Shown here piece after piece: positions 10,121 to 22,600 of a stretch of DNA of 64,000 nucleotides; the stretch's first letter is position 1; each line of letters starts with the position of its first letter. The notes beneath the pieces were generated by a model, which ran no database searches, was not told the origin of the DNA, and saw only the letters and a program-made list of their open reading frames with translations. Source of the stretch: Hanleya hanleyi (Eukaryota; Mollusca; Polyplacophora; Lepidopleurida; Hanleyidae); contig JAVTVY010020570.1 in assembly GCA_036873755.1 (NCBI GenBank), positions 19,468-83,467 of the forward strand. The letters run 5' to 3'. The position numbers and the translations under genes are program-made.

Positions 10121-11037
10121 TTAACCCTATCTGGCTTCCCCCCCCCCCATACATTTTCGCTATCGCTAAGCCTAGAGGGCTGAAACTTACCACACTATAT
10201 CTTTGGGCCAAGCTCTACAAGAAAATGTAAAAAAATCCAAGATGGCCGCCATGATGGCGTCACTGTGACGTCATTTTCAAAACGAGCATTTTTGGACGAT
10301 TTTTCGGTCACAATCTTCGATTTTTTTATTTTTGTTTTTTTCTTCGGAAAAACTGCATGATAAATTAGTAAATAATAATCTGATATGAAATAAAATAAGT
10401 TTTGCCCACTTTTCCGTACAGAAAAGCAAATATTTTGAAGAAATATGACGAAAACATCACTTTATCTGGTACCCCACATGGTCGCCATTTTGAATTTACC
10501 CAGGATCTTGTGTTTGTGAGGTTATGCAAATAGGCTCAAAATGATCGCAATAAGAATAACCTATAACGTCACGAAGTTTCAGCTCTCAATTTGTTGGCGT
10601 TCCGGAGATATTGCAGAAAGTTTGGTACGGGGAGGGCATTTTGGCCCCCCCCTCCCCCAGGCCTGGTAGGGTTAATAGGGGAAGGGGAGGGGACAAATCA
10701 GGGTGTGTTTTTGGTGATGCTAAGACATATGGCTTCAGTAAAATGCATAGAATCGCGTTGAATCAACATGCAGATTTTTTGCGTAATTTTTTAAGAAATA
10801 TGGCGAAAACATCACTTTTCTGGTACCCCCACATGGCCGCCATTTTGAATTTACCCATGATCCTCTGATCGGGAGGTCATGCAAATAGGCTCAAAATAAC
10901 CCCAATATGATAATCGAAAAAGCCACAGAGTTTCAGCTCTCAATTGTTTGTCGTTCCGGAGATACGAGCAGAAACCAAGAGGGGGGGGGGGGGAGGCGGG
11001 AAGTGCCCCCCCCCCCCTCCGGGCCAGGTAGGGTTAA
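10121..11037. mobile_element. piggyBac-like MITE with an internal duplicated end
   Basis: TTAA at 10121-10124 followed by CCCTATCTGGC, and GGCCAGGTAGGG followed by TTAA at 11034-11037, give TTAA-flanked inverted ends beginning CCCTA, the signature of piggyBac-type elements. There is no transposase frame. A second right end (GGCCTGGTAGGG then TTAA 10672-10675) occurs inside. About 260 bases before it (ACATGGTCGCCATTTTGAAT; GCAAATAGGCTCAAAAT; AGTTTCAGCTCTCAATT) are repeated before the outer end. G and C homopolymers lie next to both ends. Confidence 0.7.
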
Positions 11038-11289
11038 AAGGGCGGTGAAAAACGATGCAGACGTACTGATAAGAATCATACAACCCCGCCGACAGATATC
11101 AAATATATACTGACTGCATGTTTTTAAAAACATCACAATGACCAAAAGTGATCCCTGTGATGATTTGTATCCCAGCTGCGCTTTTATTTTACCTGTTCAT
11201 GTGGATATCTTGAATGACATGACCTCCCAACCCCTAGGCTAGCTTTGTATAACGACTTAGATTGGTTGCTTCCACGGACCTTACACGGA

Positions 11290-11550
11290 CAGAAAAGGGT
11301 GATGGCCCATCAACATTTTATGGTGATGATTCCTGGTCATCACCCTTTAAAGGTGATGAAAAAGGGTGATGGCCAATGTCGTCACCCTTTTAGGGCGATG
11401 ACATAAACATTTGCACTCATTGCTGATCACCCTTTTAGGGTGATAGCCATCACCCTTTCAAGGTGATGGTGGAAAAGGGTGATGGCTCTAACTTATCACC
11501 TTTTTTGGGTGATACTGTCATCACCATTTTAGGGTGATAAGTGTCACCTT
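11290..11550. repeat. Cluster of short palindromic repeats
   Basis: AAGGGTGAT and its complement ATCACCCTT alternate more than ten times, often as near-perfect palindromes such as ATCACCCTTTTAGGGTGAT. The stretch could fold into many small hairpins. Confidence 0.85.
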
Positions 11551-12591
11551 TTTTCTGGCTGTGAAGAGTCATATTTGCTTTGGTGCTTCAATATTCGCCC
11601 GCACAAAAATTTTGGTGCACAATGATTGCTCCTTATATAAGGCTTCGGTGACCCTGAGTTTGATCTCGAAATCAAGACTTTTTTCTGCTAAGTTTGGAGT
11701 ATCAGTATACCCAAAGTTTGTTCACAATATTACTCCTGAGATGTATCAATTATAAGTGAAAGAAAATTATTACCAAATATCCCCGCATGTAAAATTTCAC
11801 TCGATAGAAAAATGGGATAGTAGCAAAGAAGTTTGTTTCTCGTTATAATTATCTCGCGTTCCACGTAACATGATTTGCCTACATGAGAATTATATGTAGT
11901 ACATATGTAGTACACTATCCATGTAGTATGACAGCTCAACCTGCTAATGAACGTATTGGATATCATGTTTGGGAATAATTGTGCGGAAAACTACTGAAAA
12001 AGCTTGAAGTGTGGCATTAGACGAGAAAAACAGAAATGTCTAAGCTTTGATGAAGACGAATCGGTTGAAATGGCTACGGAGTATTACATTCCAGCGATGA
12101 AAAAGACGACGACGGCAAGTATATTTTGAATAAAGTGGTGAAACGGCATATTCTACAAACTGATTATATCCTTAACGAAATGTTGGAAACAATGGGGCGA
12201 TTCCATACTATACTATAGGTTATGACGAAGCTCACGAAGCTCACGAGCAGGCTTTTATGATGCAAACATATGTATTCGATAAATCTTTAACCGGTGAATA
12301 TGAGACACATGGAAAATATTAAGAAACTGAAGAAGAAAATACGTAAATTAAGATTATTTAATAAAATCGCGCCTGTAATCGTTCCATATGAAAGAAGTAC
12401 ATTAATGTTTCTCTTGAAATGATGACATGTAAATACTTGACGAATAAAACATGTATTACGCTTTCTCACATCACAGCGGTCAAACGCAATGTGATACACA
12501 CATGTGATACCAAACCTGTATCACACCCTTACAGATTGCTAGCTATATTTTTGGTTATTTTTCAGCATTATTTTGATGTGAGCAATAAATT
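11551..12591. other. No gene recognised
   Basis: AT-rich sequence with only short, unconvincing frames. Confidence 0.5.
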
Positions 12592-12729
12592 ATAACACTC
12601 GTGATCATTTATCTGATTTTTATCACACTCGTTTGATAAAACCCATATGAAACTCGCTAAAGCTCGTTTCATATGGGTTCTATCAAACTCGTGTGATAAA
12701 AATCAGATAAATGACCACTCGTAGTGATA
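12592..12729. repeat. Inverted repeat, ~67-bp arms
   Basis: Arms such as TCATTTATCTGATTTTTATC and its complement meet at AACTCGCTAAAGCTCGTT with almost no loop. It is a MITE or fold-back candidate. Confidence 0.85.
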
Positions 12730-13538
12730 ATCTATATATACCATGATTTTGCTGTCTTTTTTATGTTGTCTAATATTGTTATCAATCGAGTCGCTTCTCT
12801 TTGTTCCTATGTCCATAGTGGAAGGGATAGAGTTTGACTCTTACATTAACTTTTCTATATTGAATATATAACGTTACTTCTGACTTTATGACGTCATCCT
12901 GATGTCACTGGGATGTTTAACTAATCGTCTTAGTCTTAAGACTAACGATATGTGAAATGTAATGTATATAGCACGAAAGATATAGCTAATTCGCGCATGT
13001 GCGTGTTGTCATCTCCAAATTAAATTTCTCTTGCATGGTATACACCCTTCCTGGAATGGCGAGTGAAATGGTCCTGATTTTTTCAAACCTTTCTCTCTAC
13101 TGACTAAAATGTCACGTGATCAACTATAGCAAATTTACAAATAGTCATTTGATCAGATATGGATATGGATATTCTTTATATTAGACTTTAGTCACGTGAC
13201 TAAATATGGCGATCGTATAGATGATCCTGTTGGTCGATTTTTTCGCCCTTGCAAACTGATATCATGATGCCCGAACCGGTAGTAAAACTCCTCTTCTCCT
13301 CCCTCCTGAACCTGAACGTGTGTTAAGACTCACATTTTTACACTATCTCCTTGTTACTTTGAATGAATTTTCAATCTGTTTTCAGGTAAGTTGAAGACGT
13401 ATAGTTTAAAGAAAGTCTACCGTTTTCTGATACAGTTGTTAACATCATTTGTTCCATAAAAATGACACCACTAGGCTGTTTAACAGGAATTTTTATCATT
13501 TTCATTAAACTGGTACATGTGCAAGTAGTTTTTCTTAC

Positions 13539-13643
13539 CTGCATATTCCTCCAACATGCAAATTCCATATCCTCGCTTGCGTTGTACTAATGGGGAATCG
13601 TAACATTTTGGGGGGGAATGATTGTGTGCCACATCTGCTGCGC
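13539..13643 (-). CDS. Gene A exon 3
   Basis: Acceptor CCTTTTCAG, donor GCAG|GTAAG, 105 bp, phase 1 at both ends. It encodes AADVAHNHSPPKCYD then QRKRGYGICMLEEYA. It aligns with 44875-44979. Confidence 0.82.
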
Positions 13644-16600
13644 CTGAAAAGGTAAACGTTTTAATTCGTTCACAATGGAAGATTTCAGACAATACGGAAA
13701 ATAAATGTCATATCTATTTATTTCGACAAGAGATAGTTCAACATCCAGAATAAAGGATCAAATTATGGGGTCAGATAGGGGTTTTCCTACGAAGTAGGCT
13801 ACAGTTCGCAAATTGTCCGGTAATGAGTGAGTGAGTCAGTCCATCCGAATCCTTTCGTCGGCAAAATAAGGAGAACCGTTGACATTAGAACCTTGATTTT
13901 TGGCATGAACGTGCATTAGGGCATTGTTACCAGCAAGTTCTGATTTGACCGAATTCTGATTAAAATTTGATTTATAATTATTTTTTTTATTATTTATTGA
14001 TGGCTCGGCGAGTACACTGTCATGCCCATCGGGAACCCTTGGCTGTATGTTTCACTGTATATATAACACAGTGGTGGGATATGCCATCCATAATTGTTTT
14101 TATGAAATAGGAAATGCTAATTTTCCATCATTTGTTAGTGCATTTATCTACACCGCTATGCCAGCCTCAATACACACAATTCAGTATATTGTTATAGATA
14201 TATGTAAACTGTGGCCTTTAACGTGTATCCTATTTCACATCCAAACATTTCATCACTGACCACATCAGGCTTCAAATTCAGGTCAAATTTCCCACTGATA
14301 GTGAAATATCCTACATCAACCAATTAAGTCAGCCTGGTGCAATAACCCAGCAGAAGAAAGAAAGATGTGGTATCATCCTTCAGATTAGTCTGTGTGAGCG
14401 ACAATGATAAAAGTTTACTGAGGGTGAAACAAAGCCATGACAGCATGTTTAAAGGGTCTTCTTTTGGTAGAATTTAACTAGATAAAGTAACTTTGATCAT
14501 GATGTGAAAATATGATAACTTGAGTTTTTTTGTACCTCTTGAATATTGACTATATATCACACTTGGATATAATTTAAACAAAAAATTACATGTGTAAACA
14601 AATATGTCTAAATTTTTCTTGTCATTTCAAATCTTGATCCATTTTGATTCCTTGATTAGGGGATACAGAATCACTGCCACGGAGTGTGTTGGTGTGTCAC
14701 AGCATTGCAATTCCGATTCACACAACGAAGCTGAGGTGGTTTAACGTTTATCAATGAAGAAAATCACCGATCAACCGCCATAGAATATAATGTGAAACAA
14801 GAAAACCGGAATAGTACATTCATCAGATTGCCGATACCCAAAATGTGTTGTCTCATATATCTAGATAACAACGTGATGTAGAGACACTATTTATTCGTCT
14901 TTGTACCGGTTATGCTCAGGAGAATGACGTAGAATCATTATTATCTTGTGCAGAGAAGGTGTTGGTCTTGAGTTGAATTACCGTAAACTACATAAATGCT
15001 ACCTTTCTACTATAGTACTATATATAAAAATTTGTTGTATTGTTGGGAACATGAGCAGTGTGACTAACGTCACAGGACCTACGAAGTAGGGTAGGCATTA
15101 GGACTCCGACGCGAACTGAACTCTTGGAAATCCCCACCCACAGTTGAATCCTGCCTATATTAAGATGGGCACTGCCCAAGTCAGAATCGCCAGTGATTTT
15201 CATCAAAAATCACCAGAAAGTTTCATCAAAAGTAGGTCAGCTCAGAACTTGTTGGTAACAGTCTCCTAATGCGCCTTCATTCCAAAAATAAACAACGATC
15301 GCCGATTTAATTTCACATTTTTTAACTAAAGGAAACAGATTGAATAATAAAAAGTTCAGTAGATTTCAAGCTTTACGTGTGAAAATAAATTTACATCTCT
15401 TTAATGGTTTTCAGTGCCCTTGTCCAGGACCAAAACAACTTTTTGAATCGCATTATTTTCCCAACAATATTACAACAAATTCTTATAGTACTATAGTAGA
15501 AAGGTAGCATTTATGTAGTTTACGGTAATTCAAATCAAGACCAACACCTTATCTGCACAAGATAATAATGATTCTATGTCATTCTCCTGAGCATGACCGG
15601 TACAAAGACGAATAAATAGCATCTCTACATCACGTTGTTATCTAGATATATGAGACAACACATTTTGGGTATCGGCAATCTGATGAATGTACTATTCAGG
15701 TTTTCTTGTTTCACATTATATTCTATGATGGTTGATCGGTGATTTTCTTCATTGATAAACATTAAACCACCTCAGCTTCGTTGTGTGAATCGGAATTACA
15801 TTGCTGTGACACACCAACACACTCCGTGGCAGTGATTCTGTATCCCCTAATCAAGGAATCAAAATGGATCAAGATTTGAAATGACAAGAAAAATTTAGAC
15901 ATATCACATCATGATCAAAGTTACTTTATCTAGTTAAATTCTACCCAAAGAAAATAAATTAAGACCCTAATAAACATACCGTCAATGCCAGATGTTGAAT
16001 TTTATACAGCTGTAGATCAGGGCTCTGGGTGCATATATCATGTTTCCATACACTTGATGCACACAACAGCGGCAAAAACAAAGCCTCCTTGAACAACCTA
16101 TCTCTATACAGGAAATTCTTAACTCAGAAAATACCATTTTCTCTCAAAAGAAAACAATTTACGCCAGGAAGGCCTTTTTTATTAAGCTAATTTTGTTAGG
16201 TAGGGGCCTACTTAGATTCAATAATTGTCACGAAATTTCTTATATCTTAATTGCAACCATGTTTGACCTCAAACCTGACATGCTTGAGATATGTACATGT
16301 ATAACACACTTTCATTTGAGAGTCCAGACATTCCACCATTCATGTGAACAAATTGTACTCAACATGGAATAATTAAATTCACACTACCCATTTCTACAGT
16401 ATCAGTACTATGTTACTATCTGTAGCAGTTGAAACCCAGTAAAACTTAAACAATTAAAACCAGTAAAGAAATTTGTCTGTTGAATAACAGAAAATATGGT
16501 ATGGAGATTTGAATGAGTAAACTATTAAACAACTTACATGATACCAACAAAATGTCCCAACACAAGCTGATAAATTCCTTGGGTGGCTTGCAGGATGGCT

Positions 16601-19600
16601 TTGTTTCACCCTCAGTAAACTTTTATCATTGTTGCTCACAGGCTAATCTGGAGGATGATACCACATCTTTCTTTGTTCTGCTGGGTTATTGCACCAGGCT
16701 GACTTAATTGGTTGATGTAGGATATTTCACCACCAGTGGCAATTTGACCTAAATTTGAAGCCTGGTTTGGTCCGTGATGAAATGTTTGGATGTGAAATAG
16801 GATACACGTTAAAGGCCACAGTTTACATATATCTATAACAATATACTGCCTTGTGTGTATTAAGAATGGCAAGATGGTAATAGCAGTGTAGATAAATGCA
16901 CTAACATATGATGGCAAATTAGCATTTCCTATTTCATTATCCCATCACGTTTTGTACTGTGTTATATACAATGTATACAGTGAAACATACAGCCAAGGGT
17001 TCCCAATGGGCATGACAGTGCACTCGCTGAGCTATCAATAAATAATTAAAAAAATAATTATAAATCAAATTTTCATCAGAATTCGGTCAGCTCAGAACTT
17101 GCTGGTAACAATGCCCTAGTGCACGTTCATGCCAAAAATAAAGGTTCTAATGTCAATGGTTCTCCTTATTTTGCCGACGAAAGGATTCGGATGGACTGAC
17201 TGACTCACTGACTCATTACCGGACAATTTGCGATCTGTAGCCTACTTCGTAGGAAAATAATGTGATTCAAAAAGTTGTTTTGATCCTGGACAAGGGCACT
17301 GAAAACCATTGAAGAGATGTAAATGTATTTTCACACGTAAAGCTTGAAATGTACTGAACCTTTATTATTCAATCTGTTTCCTTTAGTTAAAAAATTGTAA
17401 AACATGGCAGTGTGACTATGCGTCACAGGACCTACGAAGTAAGGTAGGCATTAGGACAGGCACTGAGCTCTTGGCAATCCCCCCCAGCCCCAAGTTGAAA
17501 TCCTGCCTATATTAAGATGGGCACATGCAGCCCAAGTCAGAATCACCAGAGATTTTCATCAAAAATCACCAGAAATTTTCGATTAAAACAATATTGAATA
17601 TTTTGTTGAAGATTAAAAGTGATGGGATTGAATGAATAGTTTACCAGTGCTGATGTGAATCTGTGACACACCAACACACTCTGTGGCAGTGATTCTGTGA
17701 CACACCAACAATCCGTGCCAGTGATTCTGTATCCCTTAATCAAGGAATCAAAATTTGAAATGACAAGAAAAATTTAGACATAATTACACATGTAATGTTT
17801 TTGTTTAAATTATATCCCAGTGTGATACTTTTCTACAGTATCAGTACTATGTTACTATCTGTAGCAGTTGAAACCCAGTAAAACTTAAACAATTAAAACC
17901 AGTAAAGAAATTTGTCTGTTGAATAACAGAAAATATGGTATGGAGATTTGAATGAGTAAACTACTAAACAACTTACATGATACCAACAAAATTTCCCAAC
18001 ACAAGCTGGTAAATTCCTTGGGTGGCTTGCAGGATGGCTTTGTTTCACCCTCAGTAAACTTTTATCATTGTCGCTCACAGGCTAATCTGAAGGATACCAC
18101 ATCTATCTTTGTTCTGCTGGGTTATTGCACAGTCTGACTTAATTGGTTGATGTAGGATATTTCACCAGCGGTGGCAATATGACCTAAATTTGAAGCCTGA
18201 TTTGGTCGGTGACGACATGTTTGGATGTGAAATAGGATACACGCTAAAGGCCACAGTTTACATACTATCTATAACGATATACTTACTTCTGTGTATTAAG
18301 AATGTAATGGTAATGTTGGTAATAGCAGTGAAGATAAATGCACTAACAAATGATGGAAAATTATCATTTCCTATTTCATTATCCCATTACGTTTTGTACA
18401 TTGTGTTATATACAATGTATACAGTGAAACATACAGCCAATGGTTCCCAATGGACATGACAGTGTACTCGCCGAGCCATCAATAAATAATAAAAAAAATA
18501 ATTATAGATCAAATTTTAATCAGAATTCGGTCAACTCAGAACTTGCTGGTAACAATGCCCTAATGCACGTTCATGCCAAAAATCAAGGTTCTAATGTCAA
18601 CGGTTCTCCTTATTTTGCCGACGAAAGGATTCGGATGGACTGACTCACTCACTCATTACCGGACAATTTGCGATCTGTAGCCTACTTCGTAGGAATAAAT
18701 CGGCGATCGTTATTTAATTTTGGAATGAAGGCGCATTAGAAGACTGTTACCAACAAGTTCTGAGCTGACCTACTTTTGATGAAAATTCCTGGTGATTTTT
18801 GATGAAAATCATTGGCGATTCTGACTTGGGCGGTGCCCATCTTAATATAGGCAGGATTTCAACTGGGGGTGGGGATTTCCAAGAGTTCAGTTCGCGTTCG
18901 AGTCCTAATGCCTACTCTACTTCGTAGGTCCTGTGACGTTAGTCACACTGTTCATGTTTCATATGTAGGCCTACTATTGATCAATAATACCTAAATGACG
19001 TTTAATAAATTTAAAAAAAAAATGGAAAATAAAATATGGAAAGAAAATATCCTAGCATTTCTTTAGGCAGAGTTACTTCCCTTCATTACCCCCGAAATAT
19101 ACATTATGAAATAGGGGATGCATCTAGTCTAGGGGTCACCAGGCTTCTGCAAGATTGTAGGATGCCAACATGACCAACCATGGTCATACAGAAAATTAAC
19201 CCAGGTTTCGCCAGGTCAGTTTTCCGGCGTTCAACGTAGGTGTTATCATTGCCTTTGAATTTCGAGAACACATTACTCAGTTCCAAAATCCTTTCAAAAT
19301 TGGTTCTCTTTACAGTTAATATTTCCTCTTTCTGTTCCTTTTCATTCAAATATACCTATTGTTGGTAGATTCGCAAGGATATGCGCAGTAGACGTAAAAT
19401 TGGATTCGCCTGGACCCTCTTTAATTGGTACAACTTCCGGCATAGTAACATTATTTTCTACTGGTGTTTCTTTAGCAAAATCAAACGGGTCTTCTCGTAT
19501 TAACACAATAAGAGTTAACATGCTTGATTGAAGAGCAATAGACAAGATGACTGCTCAATTTCTGCCTATGCTTTTATATGGGGTATATATTTAACTATAT

Positions 19601-22600
19601 GATAAACTTAGCTATATTCGGACAGCGGCGTAAATTCGGACGCCAAATGAGAAAGGACAAAAGTGACAATTTCTCAGAAAATATGAATATCTGTCAGAAT
19701 GTTTTGGTCTTAAATTCATAGTGCAGCCAATTGTCTTCGTATAAGTGCCTTCTTTAACGCCCTATATTTTTTACATACCGGTACTCATTTTTTTCATTGT
19801 TGCAAGTGTGATGAATTCGGATATGCTCAAAACTTCCAACAAATGTTATTCAGGCGCACCCCGTGAGCTCTGTTGTCTCCGGAAAGTTTTTTTAAAATGG
19901 CTTTTAAAATAGGTTTCTTCACCATTCGTTAGGCTATAGGGCAAAAAACACCCCTCCAAAATCATATTTTGGAATGTCCAGAGTTATCTCCTGTGGTTAA
20001 TTTCTGATCCCTCCTCAGTGGCACCTCTTTGACCCCTCCCTTTCTGTCCCTCCCTTCTTGAAAAGGATGTTTTAAATTTCCTCGTTAAAGTAACGTTTTT
20101 TAACGAATATTCATTAATTTAATTTTTGAACTGTGAATTGTTGTACCAAAATTATTTGTAAAGAGGCTTAGTACACACACAATCACTTGTAATACGGTTT
20201 TAATAAAAATCTTTGTCAAAATCAGAAAAATATATAAAACTTGAATCGTGTATTTTGTATGCGGGTATTTCTAGATAATATAGGTCCAGTAGTTGCCCAA
20301 TTAGTCGCCTTGGAGTTCCATGTTCTGGAAAATTCATAATGACAAGTTACCCCACAAAATGTAAATTCCGCCGAACTTTAGGTTTTTAGGACTTGTTTAC
20401 ATTGGAGAATCTTTCCATTAATGGGCTAGCTAACTGGAATATCAAAATTTGAGAAAGTGTCAAAATCTGGCGATGTTATTTCGGGGAAAATTATTTCATG
20501 AAACTTATGAATGAAAATATGAGTTTCAAAAGCTTGGGAGGGGGGGGGGGCGAAGTCATGCCTAGTGACATGTCTGAATATATCTGTGTACTGTGAACGT
20601 ATATTCTGCGAAGATATTACAGATTGTTTGTTTTATCGAAATGTTGGCTTCTCCCATACCTGTTAAAACAGCACCTGAATTCCCCCCTCCCAGCGATGAA
20701 TTCGGATAAACTTTGGTTGTAAATTAGCGCAATTAATAATATCCGATAAGGACGAAAATTGCATGTTTTATTCGCTAAACCTCATTTACAGATATGATCA
20801 CTTTTCGATAGTAAATAAACATTATAAAAGAGTAAAACCTGAAAAAAATCGCCCGAATCCCATCACGGTAGATATACGGTGATCTGTCTAATAATTCGCA
20901 CATATGAAAACACACTTAAAACCCCAATTTCTGAAAATATTCTACCTATATTCATTCAACTCTGATTCTTCCGGGTTTAGATTGTTCACAATTGGGCTAA
21001 TATATTTTGTAGACATAAAATTGTCGACCGCTCTAATTTTATAATTTAATTGAGTAAATACTTTGTCTAAAAGTGTTTGAATTATTGAAAGAGAGATTGC
21101 CATATATTCAAAACAATATTGCCTCAAAGTTCATAGGTAAGCATATCTATTCTTTCTTCGAATAATATATAATATAAAATATATTTACCACATTTATGCC
21201 TTTCTTATTATCATATTTTCTCAATGGATTAAATTGAAACGACCCGCAGATTTCCGCCACGGACCAGGCACGAGCTGGAGCGCCGTTCAATGAGGCGCGT
21301 TCATTGTTATTACGTTAATGCGGAAAGGGTCATTTCTGCCGAACCCAAGGCTCCGAGAGACGTACATGCTTCTTTGAACGAGTGTCAAACTTACCATGGT
21401 AGTAACAGTCGCTATCTTTGTTGCACGGTATGTCTCTGTGACATTCGCCTTTGAAGCAAACCTCTCGGCCCTGAGTATTACCACAGTCGTTTGAGATTAC
21501 GCATTTTCTCTGGAATACAGAATAAGAAATTATATTCACTATATTATTTCCCGCTAACACTATTTTTTTAGAACAATTTCTTGTTTAACCCATAATTTCT
21601 GCAGATGTCTCGCATTATTCCTACGAAGTACGCTACAGATCGCAAATCGTCCGGTAATGAGTCAGTCAGTCAGGCAGTCAGTCAGTCCATCCAAATCCTT
21701 TCGTCGGCAAAATAAGGAGAACCGTTGACATTAGAACCTTGATTTTTGGCATAAACGTGCATTAGGGCATTGTTACCAGCAAGTTCTGATCTGAAATAAT
21801 TCTGATTAAAATTAGATTTATAATTAACACTTCAGTATATTGTTATAGATAAATGTATACTGTAGCCTTTAACGTGTATCCTATTTCACATCCAAACACT
21901 TTTATATCATTGACCACATTCAGGTCAAGTTACCCACTGCTGCTAAAAATACCCTGTCATTGATCCCCTTTCCACTGTATCCCACATGGCCCTATTAAAC
22001 AGAGAGTGTGCGACTTGGATTCAAGAGTTAAGACTTTGGAGGGAAATGCAATTTTGACAGCAGAAATATGACCCCGCCATTTGCTGATTAGAGCGATAAA
22101 ACAGGGTAGGCTAAATGGACCCTTTTCAATGCAGTATTTCTTGGCATGGATGTGAAAATATGAGGACATACTTTGGGTTTTTTTTTGTACCTCTTGAATA
22201 TTGACTATATATCACACTTGGATATAATTTGAACAAAAATTACATGTGTAAACAAAATATGTCTAAATTTCTCTTGTCATTTCAAATCTTGATCCATTTT
22301 GATTCCTTGATTAGGGGATACAGAATCACTGCCACGGAGTGTGTTGGTATGTCACAGCAATTCCGATTCACACAACGAAGCTGAGGTGGTTTAACGTTTA
22401 TCAATGAAGAAAATCACCGATCAACCGCCATAGAATATAATGTGAAACAAGAAAACCGGAATAGTACATTCATCAGATTGCCGAAACCCAAAATGTGTTG
22501 TCTCATATATCTAGATAACAACGTGATGTAGAGACGCTATTTATTCGTCTTTGTACCGGTTATGCTCAGGAGAATGACATAGAATCATTATTATCTTGTT

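Noticed and set aside
13190..13235. Possible last exon of gene A (acceptor CCAACAG, with LYDR in one frame)
   Set aside because: The LYDR reading is not in the phase required by exon 3, and the in-phase reading shows no similarity to gene B exon 4.
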